Shown one piece after another: positions 41,720 through 49,365 of a stretch of 49,834 nucleotides of DNA. The notes under the pieces were generated by a model that worked only from the letters and a program-made list of their open reading frames with translations, did not search any database and had not been told where the DNA came from. Origin of the DNA: an uncultured Petrimonas sp. (GTDB lineage Bacteria > Bacteroidota > Bacteroidia > Bacteroidales > Dysgonomonadaceae); assembly GCA_934621705.1 (NCBI GenBank), contig CAKTUP010000002.1, positions 1 through 49,834 of the forward strand. Reading direction: 5' to 3'. Numbering within the stretch: the stretch's first letter is position 1; each line of letters starts with the position of its first letter. The position numbers and the translations under genes are program-made.

Positions 41720-42664
41720 ATGAATCGGAACAATCAAAAAGCAGGAATAAATCGTCGTGAGTTTTTAGAAAAAAGTGCAAAATTTGCCGTTTCTGCTGCG
41801 GCATTAAGTTTAAGCACCTCCAAATTATGGGCGTTGCCATCTGACATCGAAAAGAACACAATCCCGTACGTTACCCTGAACAATGGCGTAAAAATGCCTA
41901 TCATCGGTTCGGGAACCCTTTCCATGCACGGCGCGGCAGGCGAAAAATGTATAGTAGATGCCATTTCTTCCGGTTTCAGGCTAATCGATACCGCAACGGT
42001 TTACGGCAACGAAGAAACGGTAGGCGCCGGCATTAAGTTGAGCGGCATCGATAGAAAAGAACTATTTGTAACATCTAAAGTTTGGGTGGAAGATTCGGGT
42101 TACGAAAAAGCGCTGAAGGCGTTCGAAACTTCACTGAATAAACTTCAAATGGATTATCTCGATTTATATCTTATTCATCGTCCGCGCGGCGATGTGCAAG
42201 GTTCGTGGAAAGCCATGGAAGAACTTTACAGAGCCGGAAAAATCAAAGCCATCGGTGTAAGTAATTTCGATGCCGCGCAATTGAATGATCTGATAAAGAA
42301 CAACAAAGTCAAACCGGCTGTAAATCAAATTGAAACACATGCGTTCTTCCAGCAGTCGGAAATGTACAGCATTTTGAAAAAGCACAAAATTCAGATGGAA
42401 GCATGGTCGCCTTTCGCGCAAGGGCGTAACGGCCTTTTCACCAATCCGGTATTGGCGGAAATTGGAAAGAAATACAACAAAACCAATGCTCAGGTGAGTT
42501 TGCGATGGCATTTTCAACGGGGAATCGTTGCCATTCCGCGTTCGTTGCAGGTGGCGCATATGAAAGAAAACCTGAACATTTTCGATTTTAAACTCAGCAG
42601 AGCTGATATGAAAGCAATTGCGCCATTGGATTTGAATATCACACAGTTCCCGGAATGGGAATAA
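41720..42664 (+). CDS. Aldo/keto reductase with twin-arginine signal
   Basis: The 314-residue NADPH-dependent reductase has the AKR tetrad Asp90 (FRLIDTA), Tyr95 (VYGNE), Lys120 (TSKVW) and His153 (LIHRP). The N-terminus carries a twin-arginine motif, NRREFLEKSA (Arg12-Arg13), and a hydrophobic stretch to about 38. The folded enzyme is therefore probably exported by Tat, unusual for an NADPH enzyme but seen in Bacteroidota. Without the leader it resembles 2,5-diketo-gluconate reductase. The substrate is unknown. Confidence 0.88.
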   Translation: MNRNNQKAGINRREFLEKSAKFAVSAAALSLSTSKLWALPSDIEKNTIPYVTLNNGVKMPIIGSGTLSMHGAAGEKCIVDAISSGFRLIDTATVYGNEETVGAGIKLSGIDRKELFVTSKVWVEDSGYEKALKAFETSLNKLQMDYLDLYLIHRPRGDVQGSWKAMEELYRAGKIKAIGVSNFDAAQLNDLIKNNKVKPAVNQIETHAFFQQSEMYSILKKHKIQMEAWSPFAQGRNGLFTNPVLAEIGKKYNKTNAQVSLRWHFQRGIVAIPRSLQVAHMKENLNIFDFKLSRADMKAIAPLDLNITQFPEWE

Positions 42665-42679
42665 TAATTCGCGAATAAC

Positions 42680-42712
42680 ACCTTTGCCAAAGTTTGAAAC
42701 TTTGGCAAAGGT
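42680..42712. repeat. Long intergenic hairpin (family member 5)
   Basis: ACCTTTGCCAAAGTTT and AAACTTTGGCAAAGGT are perfect complements around a single base, just after the aldo/keto reductase gene. It is the longest stem of the hairpin family; no T tract follows. Confidence 0.7.
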
Positions 42713-42751
42713 TCAACATATTTCTTTTAAATCACAGCAGCACAAAAAAAT

Positions 42752-43798
42752 ATGAGCGAAAAAGCACGACAGTTGCAACATATTCTAAACAAATCCGTTG
42801 ACAACAAAAAAATCTTCGGAACATCTTTTTGCATCAAACACAACGGCGAAACGTGGTGCGGCGCAAGCGGCAACCTGAATACAGACAGCCAATATTTTAT
42901 AGCCAGCACCACCAAATTGTTTGTAACGGCCATTATCCTGAAGTTCCGGGCTGAAAATAAATTGAAGCTGGATGACAACATTTCCGCTTATTTGGACGAA
43001 AGCATTTTAAACGGCCTACACGTACTAAACGGGCACGATTATTCCCGCGAGATCACCATCAAAAACCTGTTGGCTCACACATCGGGAATTTCCGATTATT
43101 TTCAGCAGAAAGGCGAAAACGGGAAAAGTTTCGAAGACGAAATAAAAGAAGGAAACGATCGTTTTTGGACATTTGAAAACGTAATTGAATACAGCAAATC
43201 GTTAAAACCCTATTTCAAACCCAACACAAAAGGCAAAGCACATTATTCCGACACCAACTTTCAATTACTGGGACGGATCATCGAAAACATAACCGGAAAA
43301 TCCATTTCCGACAATTACGAAGAACTTATTTTCAAACCCTTGGGATTAACTCAAACCTATCTTTACACGGATATCGAAGACAAAAAGCCAAAAACGCTGT
43401 ATTACAAAAAAAACGAACTGCATATTCCCAAAGCCATGGCTTCTTTCGGCCCCGACGGCGGAATTGTATCCACATCGAAAGAAATGCTGTTGTTTCTGGA
43501 AGCGTTTTTCAACGGCACATTTTTCCCGAAATCGTATATCAACGAACTGAAAGTCTGGAACAAACTGTTTATTCCGCTGGAATCGGGAATCGGGGTACAT
43601 CGTGTAAAACTGCCGTGGTTTTTCAATCCCACGGGAGTCATCCCCGAACTTGTCGGACATTCGGGACTTTCGGGCGCCATAGCTTATTACAGCGCCGAAA
43701 AAGATCTGTATATTGCCGGAACCGTCAATCAGGTGGCTTATCCGGACACATCGTTCCGATTGGCATTCAAGTTGATACCGAAAATGTTGAAGAAATAA
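42752..43798 (+). CDS. Serine hydrolase (beta-lactamase/class C-like, Pfam Beta-lactamase)
   Basis: The 348-residue protein has STTK (Ser52, Lys55), YSD (Tyr165-Asp167) and the HSG motif in VGHSGLSGA, the three active-site elements of class C-type penicillin-recognising enzymes. NLLAHTSGISDYF is also typical. No signal peptide is visible from this start, so it may be cytoplasmic or start further upstream without an ATG. Relatives include D-aminopeptidases, esterases and carboxypeptidases; true antibiotic resistance is unlikely. The next gene follows after 8 bases. Confidence 0.88.
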   Translation: MSEKARQLQHILNKSVDNKKIFGTSFCIKHNGETWCGASGNLNTDSQYFIASTTKLFVTAIILKFRAENKLKLDDNISAYLDESILNGLHVLNGHDYSREITIKNLLAHTSGISDYFQQKGENGKSFEDEIKEGNDRFWTFENVIEYSKSLKPYFKPNTKGKAHYSDTNFQLLGRIIENITGKSISDNYEELIFKPLGLTQTYLYTDIEDKKPKTLYYKKNELHIPKAMASFGPDGGIVSTSKEMLLFLEAFFNGTFFPKSYINELKVWNKLFIPLESGIGVHRVKLPWFFNPTGVIPELVGHSGLSGAIAYYSAEKDLYIAGTVNQVAYPDTSFRLAFKLIPKMLKK

Positions 43799-43806
43799 AA
43801 ATCAGT

Positions 43807-45897
43807 ATGCGCAATCTATTATTAATCTCCGTTTTTTCACTGTTTACCTGCATTTCATGCTCGCAGGAAAACGACAAACTCGCTCAAATCGCGTGGGACA
43901 CGTGGGGCGTTCCGCACATATCGGCAAACAGTGTCGAAGATGTGTTTTACGCGCAAGGTTGGGCGCAAATGCACAATCACGCCAATTTGATACTGAAACT
44001 TTACGGCAATTCGCGCGGAAAAGGCGCCGAATATTGGGGAAAAGACAGGCTGCAAAACGATATGCTCATTCACACGCTCGGGTTTGAAGAACTGGCCGAA
44101 ACGTGGGAAGCACAGCAAGACCCGCAAACGAAAACTATCTTCAAATCGTTTGTGGATGGGCTGAACGCTTACGCCAAAGCGCATCCCGAAGCCATCGACA
44201 AAGAAAACCAACTTGTTTTGCCCATCACCACCAAAGACGTGAATATGCACAGCATGTTCGTGGTTTTCACCCGGTTTATCGCAGGTGGCGATTTGGGATT
44301 GTCGCAGCGATGGGGTTCAATGGGTTCCAACGCCTACGCCATCGCTCCAAGCCGTTCGGCATCGGGAAACGCGATGCTGGTGCAAAATCCGCATCTGCCC
44401 TGGTCGAACGAATTTCTGTTCTTCGAATCGCACCTGACGTTTAACGGCTACGATATGTACGGTTCCACGCTCGTCGGGTTGCCGGGCATTTCCATCGGCT
44501 TCAACAACAACCTTGGCTGGACTCACACAAACAACACCATCGACAATTCCGATGTTTATGAAATTACATTGAAAGACGGCGGTTACCTATTGGATGGAAA
44601 GCGAAACGACTTCGACATAACCACCAAAACGATTCAGGTGAAACAGGATGACGGAACGTTGTCTCCGACGGAAATTTCGGTGCTGAAGACCGTTCACGGG
44701 CCGGTGGTGAGCAAAAAAGACGATAAGGCGCTGGCGTTGCGAATGGTGGGATTGGACAAACCGAATATGCTGCTGCAATGGTGGCGGATGGCCAACAGCG
44801 CGAGTTTCGAAGAGTTCGAATCGGCGTTAAAAATGGCGCAGATTGGTTTTTGGAATGTAATTTACGCCGATAAAGCAGGCAATATTTTCTACTTGTTCAA
44901 CGGGTTGGTTCCGAAAAGAAGCCACGGCGACTGGGCATACTGGAGCTCCGTGGTTCCGGGCGATAAATCGGAAAATATCTGGGTGGAAGTGCATCCGTAC
45001 GAAGACCTTCCTCGACTGAAAAATCCCGAAACCGGATGGCTGCAAAACGCCAACGATCCGCCGTGGACAAGCACCATTCCCGTTGCGTTGAATCCCGACG
45101 ATTTTCCGCCGTATATGGCTCCGCTGGAGATGTCGTTCCGTCCGCAGCGCGCTGCCCGGATGATGTTGGAAGACAGTTCCATTACTTTCGATGAACTTGT
45201 CGATTACAAGCTCTCTACCCGCCTTGAATTTGCCGACCGCATTCTGGACGACCTTTTCACGGCCATCGACAATTCCGGTTCACAGAAAGCCAAAGAAGCC
45301 AAAGCAGTTCTCGAAAAATGGGACCGGAAAGCCGATGCGGACAGCAAAGGAACGTTGCTGTTTTACCTGTGGACATCAAAATTCAACGTTAACAACCCGT
45401 CCAATTTCGTGGTAAAATGGGATTTGGATAATCCCGACAACACTCCCGACGGAATATCCAATCCCGCGGCAGCAGTGCAATTGCTGGAAGCAACGGTTGA
45501 CGAAATGAAGGCTCGATTCGGTTCGCTGGAAGTTCCGTGGGGCGATTTTTACCGGTTAAGGCTGAGCGACGGAAAAGATATTCCCGCCAACGGCGCGTTC
45601 GACCGATTAGGCGTGTTCAGGGTGGCCGGTTCCTACGATAAACCGGATGACGAGAAAATGTTTGTAAGCACCGGCGATTCGTGGGTGGGCGTTATTGAGT
45701 TCGGCGACGAAGTAAAAGCCAAAGTATTGCTGAGTTACGGAAACGCCACGCAAAAAAAATCTCCGCACAACGGCGACCAACTCGAACTTTTTTCAAAAAA
45801 AGAATTGCGCGACGCGTGGTTCACTCCGGAAGAAGTGAAAGCCAATACCGTGAGAACGGAAATTTTTACCGGAAACGGGTTTAAGGAAAAGCGATAA
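43807..45897 (+). CDS. Penicillin acylase-family lipoprotein (Ntn-hydrolase)
   Basis: The 696-residue precursor has a lipobox CISC (Cys18) and the alpha/beta chain plan of penicillin acylases. WDTWGVPHI opens the alpha chain, and the autoproteolytic site is Gly173-Ser174 in MGSNAYAI, so Ser174 becomes the nucleophile. PHLPW and GLPGISIGFNNNLGWTHTNN follow in the beta chain. Substrates in the family range from penicillins to N-acyl homoserine lactones and other acylamides. I chose the ATG at 43807 for the lipoprotein signal. It is co-transcribed with the preceding serine hydrolase. Confidence 0.9.
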   Translation: MRNLLLISVFSLFTCISCSQENDKLAQIAWDTWGVPHISANSVEDVFYAQGWAQMHNHANLILKLYGNSRGKGAEYWGKDRLQNDMLIHTLGFEELAETWEAQQDPQTKTIFKSFVDGLNAYAKAHPEAIDKENQLVLPITTKDVNMHSMFVVFTRFIAGGDLGLSQRWGSMGSNAYAIAPSRSASGNAMLVQNPHLPWSNEFLFFESHLTFNGYDMYGSTLVGLPGISIGFNNNLGWTHTNNTIDNSDVYEITLKDGGYLLDGKRNDFDITTKTIQVKQDDGTLSPTEISVLKTVHGPVVSKKDDKALALRMVGLDKPNMLLQWWRMANSASFEEFESALKMAQIGFWNVIYADKAGNIFYLFNGLVPKRSHGDWAYWSSVVPGDKSENIWVEVHPYEDLPRLKNPETGWLQNANDPPWTSTIPVALNPDDFPPYMAPLEMSFRPQRAARMMLEDSSITFDELVDYKLSTRLEFADRILDDLFTAIDNSGSQKAKEAKAVLEKWDRKADADSKGTLLFYLWTSKFNVNNPSNFVVKWDLDNPDNTPDGISNPAAAVQLLEATVDEMKARFGSLEVPWGDFYRLRLSDGKDIPANGAFDRLGVFRVAGSYDKPDDEKMFVSTGDSWVGVIEFGDEVKAKVLLSYGNATQKKSPHNGDQLELFSKKELRDAWFTPEEVKANTVRTEIFTGNGFKEKR

Positions 45898-45978
45898 GAC
45901 GTTAACACTCTTCAAACAACAACTTTATGCTCAACTTCATCGTTTCGTAACATTTTGTGCTTATTTTTGTATCCAACG

Positions 45979-46003
45979 CGTCAGGCGGGTAATTCGCCAG
46001 ACG
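45979..46003. repeat. Imperfect hairpin CGTCAGGCG/CGCCAGACG
   Basis: Nine-base arms with one mismatch surround GGTAATT, between the acylase gene and the large repeat. It does not share the TT/AA centre of the other hairpins. Confidence 0.5.
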
Positions 46004-46080
46004 CCACGAAAAGCATTTCAACGCAAAAGTCTTGGTTCTCTTAATAAACTAATTTCGGTAAAACAAGATATTGTATTGTA

Positions 46081-46273
46081 AATAAGCTAATAAGGTAAAT
46101 GTAGTAGGGACTCTTTTTTCTACTAAGGTTTATTGAAAAAAATAAGCTTGCCTGCCCACCACGGCGGGTAAACTTAGGCAGGGTTTTGTATTCGGTATTT
46201 AAAACCTTATTTCGAAAATCCATCAACCTTAGTACCCGAAAATCAGCCACAAAACTAACCTTATTACCTTATT
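46081..46273. repeat. Dispersed imperfect palindrome, copy 2 (inverted)
   Basis: This is the reverse-complement relative of 1602-1757. Its outer arms AATAAGCTAATAAGGT (46081-46096) and ACCTTATTACCTTATT (46258-46273) pair, and flanking matches extend to GAGCCAAG near 46321. It is longer than copy 1 because a small palindrome (46151-46182) sits inside. The 668-base gap between the acylase and DUF6157 genes is mostly this element plus hairpins. Confidence 0.75.
46151..46182. repeat. Small GC-rich palindrome nested in copy 2
   Basis: CCTGCC and GGCAGG arms enclose CCACCACGGCGGG and TAAACTTA. The block is absent at the corresponding point of copy 1, which suggests a later insertion. Confidence 0.6.
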
Positions 46274-46401
46274 CCAAATGTTTCATTAAATTTTTTGAAC
46301 GGAAAACCGTTCTGGAATGCTTGGCTCTAAAATACCGGTACCGACAAGCCGGTTGAAGCCACATCTTTTTTTAAAATATCATCACATTAAACGAAATCCA
46401 A

Positions 46402-46524
46402 ATGAAAACAACTTACCGCCTTGCAAAATTGGTGTACATTTTCATATTTTCGCTTTTAACCGGATTTATTTATAAGCTTTGGCTAAAGCCAGATTTGATG
46501 TGCTATCTCTCATCCACGACTTGA
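46402..46524 (+). CDS. Possible 40-residue membrane peptide (low confidence)
   Basis: An ATG opens 40 codons with one hydrophobic helix (LVYIFIFSLLTGFIYKLW). The last codons and the stop lie in hairpin repeats (TGGCTAAAGCCA at 46480-46491 and the one at 46514), so it may be a gene truncated by repeats or chance. Confidence 0.25.
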   Translation: MKTTYRLAKLVYIFIFSLLTGFIYKLWLKPDLMCYLSSTT

Positions 46525-46533
46525 AAGTCGTGG
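46514..46533. repeat. Short intergenic hairpin (family member 6)
   Basis: CCACGACTT and AAGTCGTGG pair perfectly around GA. Confidence 0.65.
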
Positions 46534-46565
46534 TAACTGAAAAAGCTGAAGATTAAAAAACATTT

Positions 46566-46979
46566 ATGAAACAACATTCCACCAACTATTTCGACACGTT
46601 TATAGAAGTTGCCGAAGACACGAAAGCAACGCTGGGAACCATCCCTCCATCCAAAGGCGACAAAAAAACCGTTGCCGAAATGCAACACGGTATAATTTCC
46701 GAAAATCCGTACCGATATACATCCGATGATGTTTTCTTTCAGGTGTTTGCCGATAGGAATGAAGTGCCGGAAACCGAACATAAACAAGCCCGCGAACAAT
46801 TTTTCTCGAAAGGGCAGCCTTGTTTCCGCGCATCGCCCTTAACAAAAACCTACGGTTTCGGCATTCACAGCAACAGCGAAGGAAAAATCGCCCTGTACGG
46901 AATGGAAACGGAAGAATACCAGCGTTTTTTGAATGATAATGATGTCAAAAAAGTGAAAGCGATGAAATCGAGCAGATAA
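46566..46979 (+). CDS. DUF6157-family protein
   Basis: The 137-residue soluble protein starts MKQHSTNYFDTFIEVAEDTK and contains PPSKGDKKTVAEMQHGII, then SDDVFFQVFADR and the centre ASPLTKTYGFGIHSN, a pattern I associate with DUF6157. Function is unknown. A hairpin repeat lies on each side (46514 and 46987), so the gene is bracketed by members of one repeat family. Confidence 0.75.
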   Translation: MKQHSTNYFDTFIEVAEDTKATLGTIPPSKGDKKTVAEMQHGIISENPYRYTSDDVFFQVFADRNEVPETEHKQAREQFFSKGQPCFRASPLTKTYGFGIHSNSEGKIALYGMETEEYQRFLNDNDVKKVKAMKSSR

Positions 46980-46986
46980 ACGGGAC

Positions 46987-47006
46987 AAGCGACTTCCAAG
47001 TCGCTT
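46987..47006. repeat. Short intergenic hairpin (family member 7)
   Basis: AAGCGACTT and AAGTCGCTT pair perfectly around CC, 8 bases after the DUF6157 stop. Confidence 0.7.
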
Positions 47007-47045
47007 AACTCAATAATACGCAAGGCGGTTTTGAATATAATTTAC

Positions 47046-47087
47046 CATTGCCCTTTGCTCTACGCTCTACGCCCAACGCCCAACGCC
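47046..47087. repeat. Heptanucleotide array (CAACGCC type)
   Basis: Six units in strict register, the last two exact (CAACGCC) and the two before CTACGCT and CTACGCC, end 7 bases before the ATG of the oxidoreductase gene. Confidence 0.7.
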
Positions 47088-47094
47088 ATAAAAT

Positions 47095-48060
47095 ATGAAA
47101 GCAGCCATTCACAGCCGATACGGGCCACCCGAAATTGTGGAAGTAAAAGACATTCCCAAACCAACGCCCAAAGAAAATGAAGTGTTGATCAAGGTTCACG
47201 CTTCCACCGTAAACCGTACCGATAGCGGGTTCCGCAGCGCGGAATATTTTGTTTCGCGATTTTTTTCGGGGCTTTTCCGTCCTAAGCATCAAACGCTGGG
47301 ATGCGAGTTTGCCGGAGTTATCGAAGAAATTGGTTCGAAGGTAACTTCTTTCAAAACGGGCGATAAAGTATTCGGATTCAACGACAACACTTTTGGCGGG
47401 CACGCCGAGTATTTAGTCATCAACGAAAACGCCGCCATAGCCACGTTGCCCGAAAACACGGATTTTTACAGTGCCGCACCTCTTACCGAAGGCGCACATT
47501 ACGCGCTCAACAACATCCGGGCATCCAGCATACACAAAGGCCAAAACGCGCTGGTTTACGGCGCAACGGGCGCTATCGGTTCGGCAGCCGTGCAGTTGCT
47601 CAAGCATTTCGGGGCAAACGTAACGGCCGTGAGCAACACCAAAAATGTGGAACTGGTGAAATCGCTCGGTGCCGATGTCGTTATCGATTACCAAACGCAG
47701 GATTTTACACAAACCAAAACAAAATTCCACTTCATTTTCGATGCCGTAGGCAAAAGTTCGTTCCACCAATGCAAACCTCTGCTGACCGAAAAAGGAGTTT
47801 ACATTTCAACGGAGTTGGGGAAAAACGCGGAGAACGTGTTTCTGGCAATATCCACATCGTTTTCCAAAGGCAAAAAAGTACTGTTTCCCATCCCCGCCAT
47901 CACCAAAGAAGACGTAATCTTTCTGAAACAGCTTGCAGAATCGGGAGAATTTAAACCCGTTATCGATCGGTATTACACGCTGGATGAAGTTGTGGAAGCT
48001 TACAACTATGTAGAAACCGGACAAAAAACGGGAAATGTGGTGTTGAGAGTTGTGGGATGA
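47095..48060 (+). CDS. Zinc-free MDR-family oxidoreductase (quinone oxidoreductase-like)
   Basis: The 321-residue NAD(P)H-dependent protein has the GroES-like N-terminal domain (STVNRTDSGFRS, GCEFAGVIEEIG, GDKVFGF) and a Rossmann domain with VYGATGAIGSAAVQL for cofactor binding. The zinc-ligand pattern of alcohol dehydrogenases is missing, so it belongs with quinone oxidoreductases/enone reductases. The C-terminal YNYVETGQKTGNVVL is typical. Its stop codon lies inside a heptamer array. Confidence 0.88.
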   Translation: MKAAIHSRYGPPEIVEVKDIPKPTPKENEVLIKVHASTVNRTDSGFRSAEYFVSRFFSGLFRPKHQTLGCEFAGVIEEIGSKVTSFKTGDKVFGFNDNTFGGHAEYLVINENAAIATLPENTDFYSAAPLTEGAHYALNNIRASSIHKGQNALVYGATGAIGSAAVQLLKHFGANVTAVSNTKNVELVKSLGADVVIDYQTQDFTQTKTKFHFIFDAVGKSSFHQCKPLLTEKGVYISTELGKNAENVFLAISTSFSKGKKVLFPIPAITKEDVIFLKQLAESGEFKPVIDRYYTLDEVVEAYNYVETGQKTGNVVLRVVG

Positions 48061-48083
48061 TGGGTGATGGATGATGGGTGATG
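48056..48083. repeat. Heptanucleotide array overlapping the oxidoreductase stop codon
   Basis: GATGATG and GGTGATG alternate twice; the first unit contains the TGA stop of the preceding gene. Confidence 0.65.
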
Positions 48084-48121
48084 GAAGTGGTAACGTTTGT
48101 TTAAGTATTACCTTTCGCTCG

Positions 48122-48143
48122 CGCACTTCTGTGAAGTGGTGCG
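48122..48143. repeat. Imperfect hairpin after the oxidoreductase gene
   Basis: CGCACTT pairs with AAGTG-g-TGCG around CTGTG. It shares the TT/AA pattern of the hairpin family. The rest of 48144-48350 is AT-rich with no gene; it contains TATATTTG (48330-48337), a possible -7 box, and a weak inverted repeat AACATTCGT/ACGAATGTT. Confidence 0.4.
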
Positions 48144-48353
48144 GAAGCAAATAATTGTCTGCAAAAGGATTACTCAAATTTTGCAGAATAACATAACATT
48201 CGTAAACACAAATAACGGAATTTAAAAATATGATGTATAACTATTTATTTAACTGATAATTAAGCCAAATAAGTCATATTCTATTAAAACAGTTTACGCA
48301 TGATATAAACTTTGTATTGACGAATGTTGTATATTTGTTGCGTAAATTATACG

Positions 48354-49003
48354 TTAGCGGTCAGGCTATCGAACGACAATCTAAACTAATTGACAGAAAT
48401 GAATTTTGAAATTACACTTGCTGACAAAGACGATTTGCAGCAAATACTTCAACTGCAAAAGGAATGTTATAAAACAGAAGCAGAGTTACATGATGAAAAT
48501 AATATTCCACCTTTGACACAGACCTATAATTCAATCAATCAAGAATTTGAAGAAGGAATGTTATTTTTAAAAGGAATTGTTGACGGCACATTAGTCGGCT
48601 CAGTTCGTGGACAAATTAAAGATGATATTGCTTTGATAGGACGACTTATTGTAAAGAAAGAATTTCAAAACAACGGTTTCGGACAACTACTTATGCGAAA
48701 GATAGAAAATCATTTGGATAATTGTATTCGTTATGAACTATTTACTGGACATAAAAGCGACAAGAATATAAAACTTTATCAAAAATTAGGATACAGCGAG
48801 ATAAGAAGACAGTATATAAACGACAATTTAACTTTGGTTTATCTTGAAAAAGCTATAAAAAAATAAAGCCCGAACCGCTAACATCGTATTGGCAATAGTG
48901 GGGCTGACAGTTATAAACTCAACATTTGTAATTCTATCGGGCATTTGTGCATATGTTGGGCTGACGTTTTCCAAATGCCCCACCATCGCCAATACGTAAA
49001 ACG
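48354..49003 (+). mobile_element. Integron-like gene cassette carrying a GNAT gene (candidate)
   Basis: The unit opens with GTTAGCGG (48353-48360). After the GNAT gene comes the exact complement CCGCTAAC (48875-48882), then an imperfect palindrome and GTTATGGC (49003-49010). In integrons the cassette's first bases (TTRRRY) are complementary to the R'' box of its own attC, and the next cassette begins at the following G/TT. That relation holds here over 8 bases. The boxes deviate from RYYYAAC/GTTRRRY at some positions, and no integrase is in the window. Confidence 0.5.
48399..48866 (+). CDS. GNAT-family N-acetyltransferase in the cassette
   Basis: The 155-residue protein starts MNFEITLADKDDLQQILQLQ and has the acetyl-CoA pyrophosphate loop in RLIVKKEFQNNGFGQLLMRK (near 80-100, Q/R-x-x-G-x-G type) and the later GHKSDKNIKLYQKLGY strand. 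The substrate is unknown. The coding sequence is clearly more AT-rich than the chromosomal genes, which fits acquisition. The GNAT gene and the following repeat are the only contents of the proposed cassette. Confidence 0.85.
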   Translation: MNFEITLADKDDLQQILQLQKECYKTEAELHDENNIPPLTQTYNSINQEFEEGMLFLKGIVDGTLVGSVRGQIKDDIALIGRLIVKKEFQNNGFGQLLMRKIENHLDNCIRYELFTGHKSDKNIKLYQKLGYSEIRRQYINDNLTLVYLEKAIKK

Positions 49004-49010
49004 TTATGGC
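48875..49010 (+). repeat. attC-like imperfect palindrome
   Basis: CGTATTGGCAATAGTGGGGC (48885-48904) pairs with GCCCCACCATCGCCAATACG (48977-48996) at 18 of 20 positions. Outside lie CCGCTAAC and GTTATGGC with AAC/GTT in the expected places. The 70-base centre has a second inverted repeat (GGGCATTT/AAATGCCC) and two copies of GGGCTGAC. The size and layout fit an attC site; it may instead be a plain terminator-like repeat. Confidence 0.5.
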
Positions 49011-49365
49011 TAATGCTAAATGACGACACAACAAGAAAGTAACGAATGACAATTGACAACAAAATATTAAAGACAAACCGCCACCTGTTTGACTATGGGA
49101 CAAGCAAACTAAACAGGGTATTGCGGAGCTATGTCCCAAGGGGTTCGACTCCCCGTGTGCATTGGTTGCATTTTGCGTTTGGATACGCTCCAGCCTGTAA
49201 CGCTGACAAAGAAAAGGTGAAGAACAGAGTAGAAATGCTCAAACTGAAATTGAGTTTGCAAGACAAGGGATACCGTTTGGACAATTTGTTCAAACTCAAC
49301 TTGACTTCCTTCAACTTTGGTGTTCTTCTCCTTTTTAATTCAACAAAAACTAAAACAACATAACA
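49011..49365 (+). other. Gene-poor spacer with a tRNA T-arm-like sequence
   Basis: An open frame of 105 codons (49046-49363) exists but shows no family resemblance, so I do not call it a gene. GGGGTTCGACTCCCC at 49140-49154 has the form of a tRNA T-arm, yet no acceptor or anticodon partner is found upstream. Nothing else is recognised. Confidence 0.35.

Noticed and set aside
42752..43798. Antibiotic-resistance beta-lactamase
   Set aside because: The active-site motifs are shared by esterases and peptidases; there is no signal peptide and no sign of resistance context.
49080..49165. tRNA or tmRNA gene
   Set aside because: Only a T-arm-like hairpin is present; no acceptor partner, D-arm, anticodon arm or CCA-proximal pairing could be found.
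49046..49363. A 105-codon open frame after the attC-like repeat
   Set aside because: No domain or compositional sign of a gene; it includes the T-arm-like sequence. Kept only as a spacer description.
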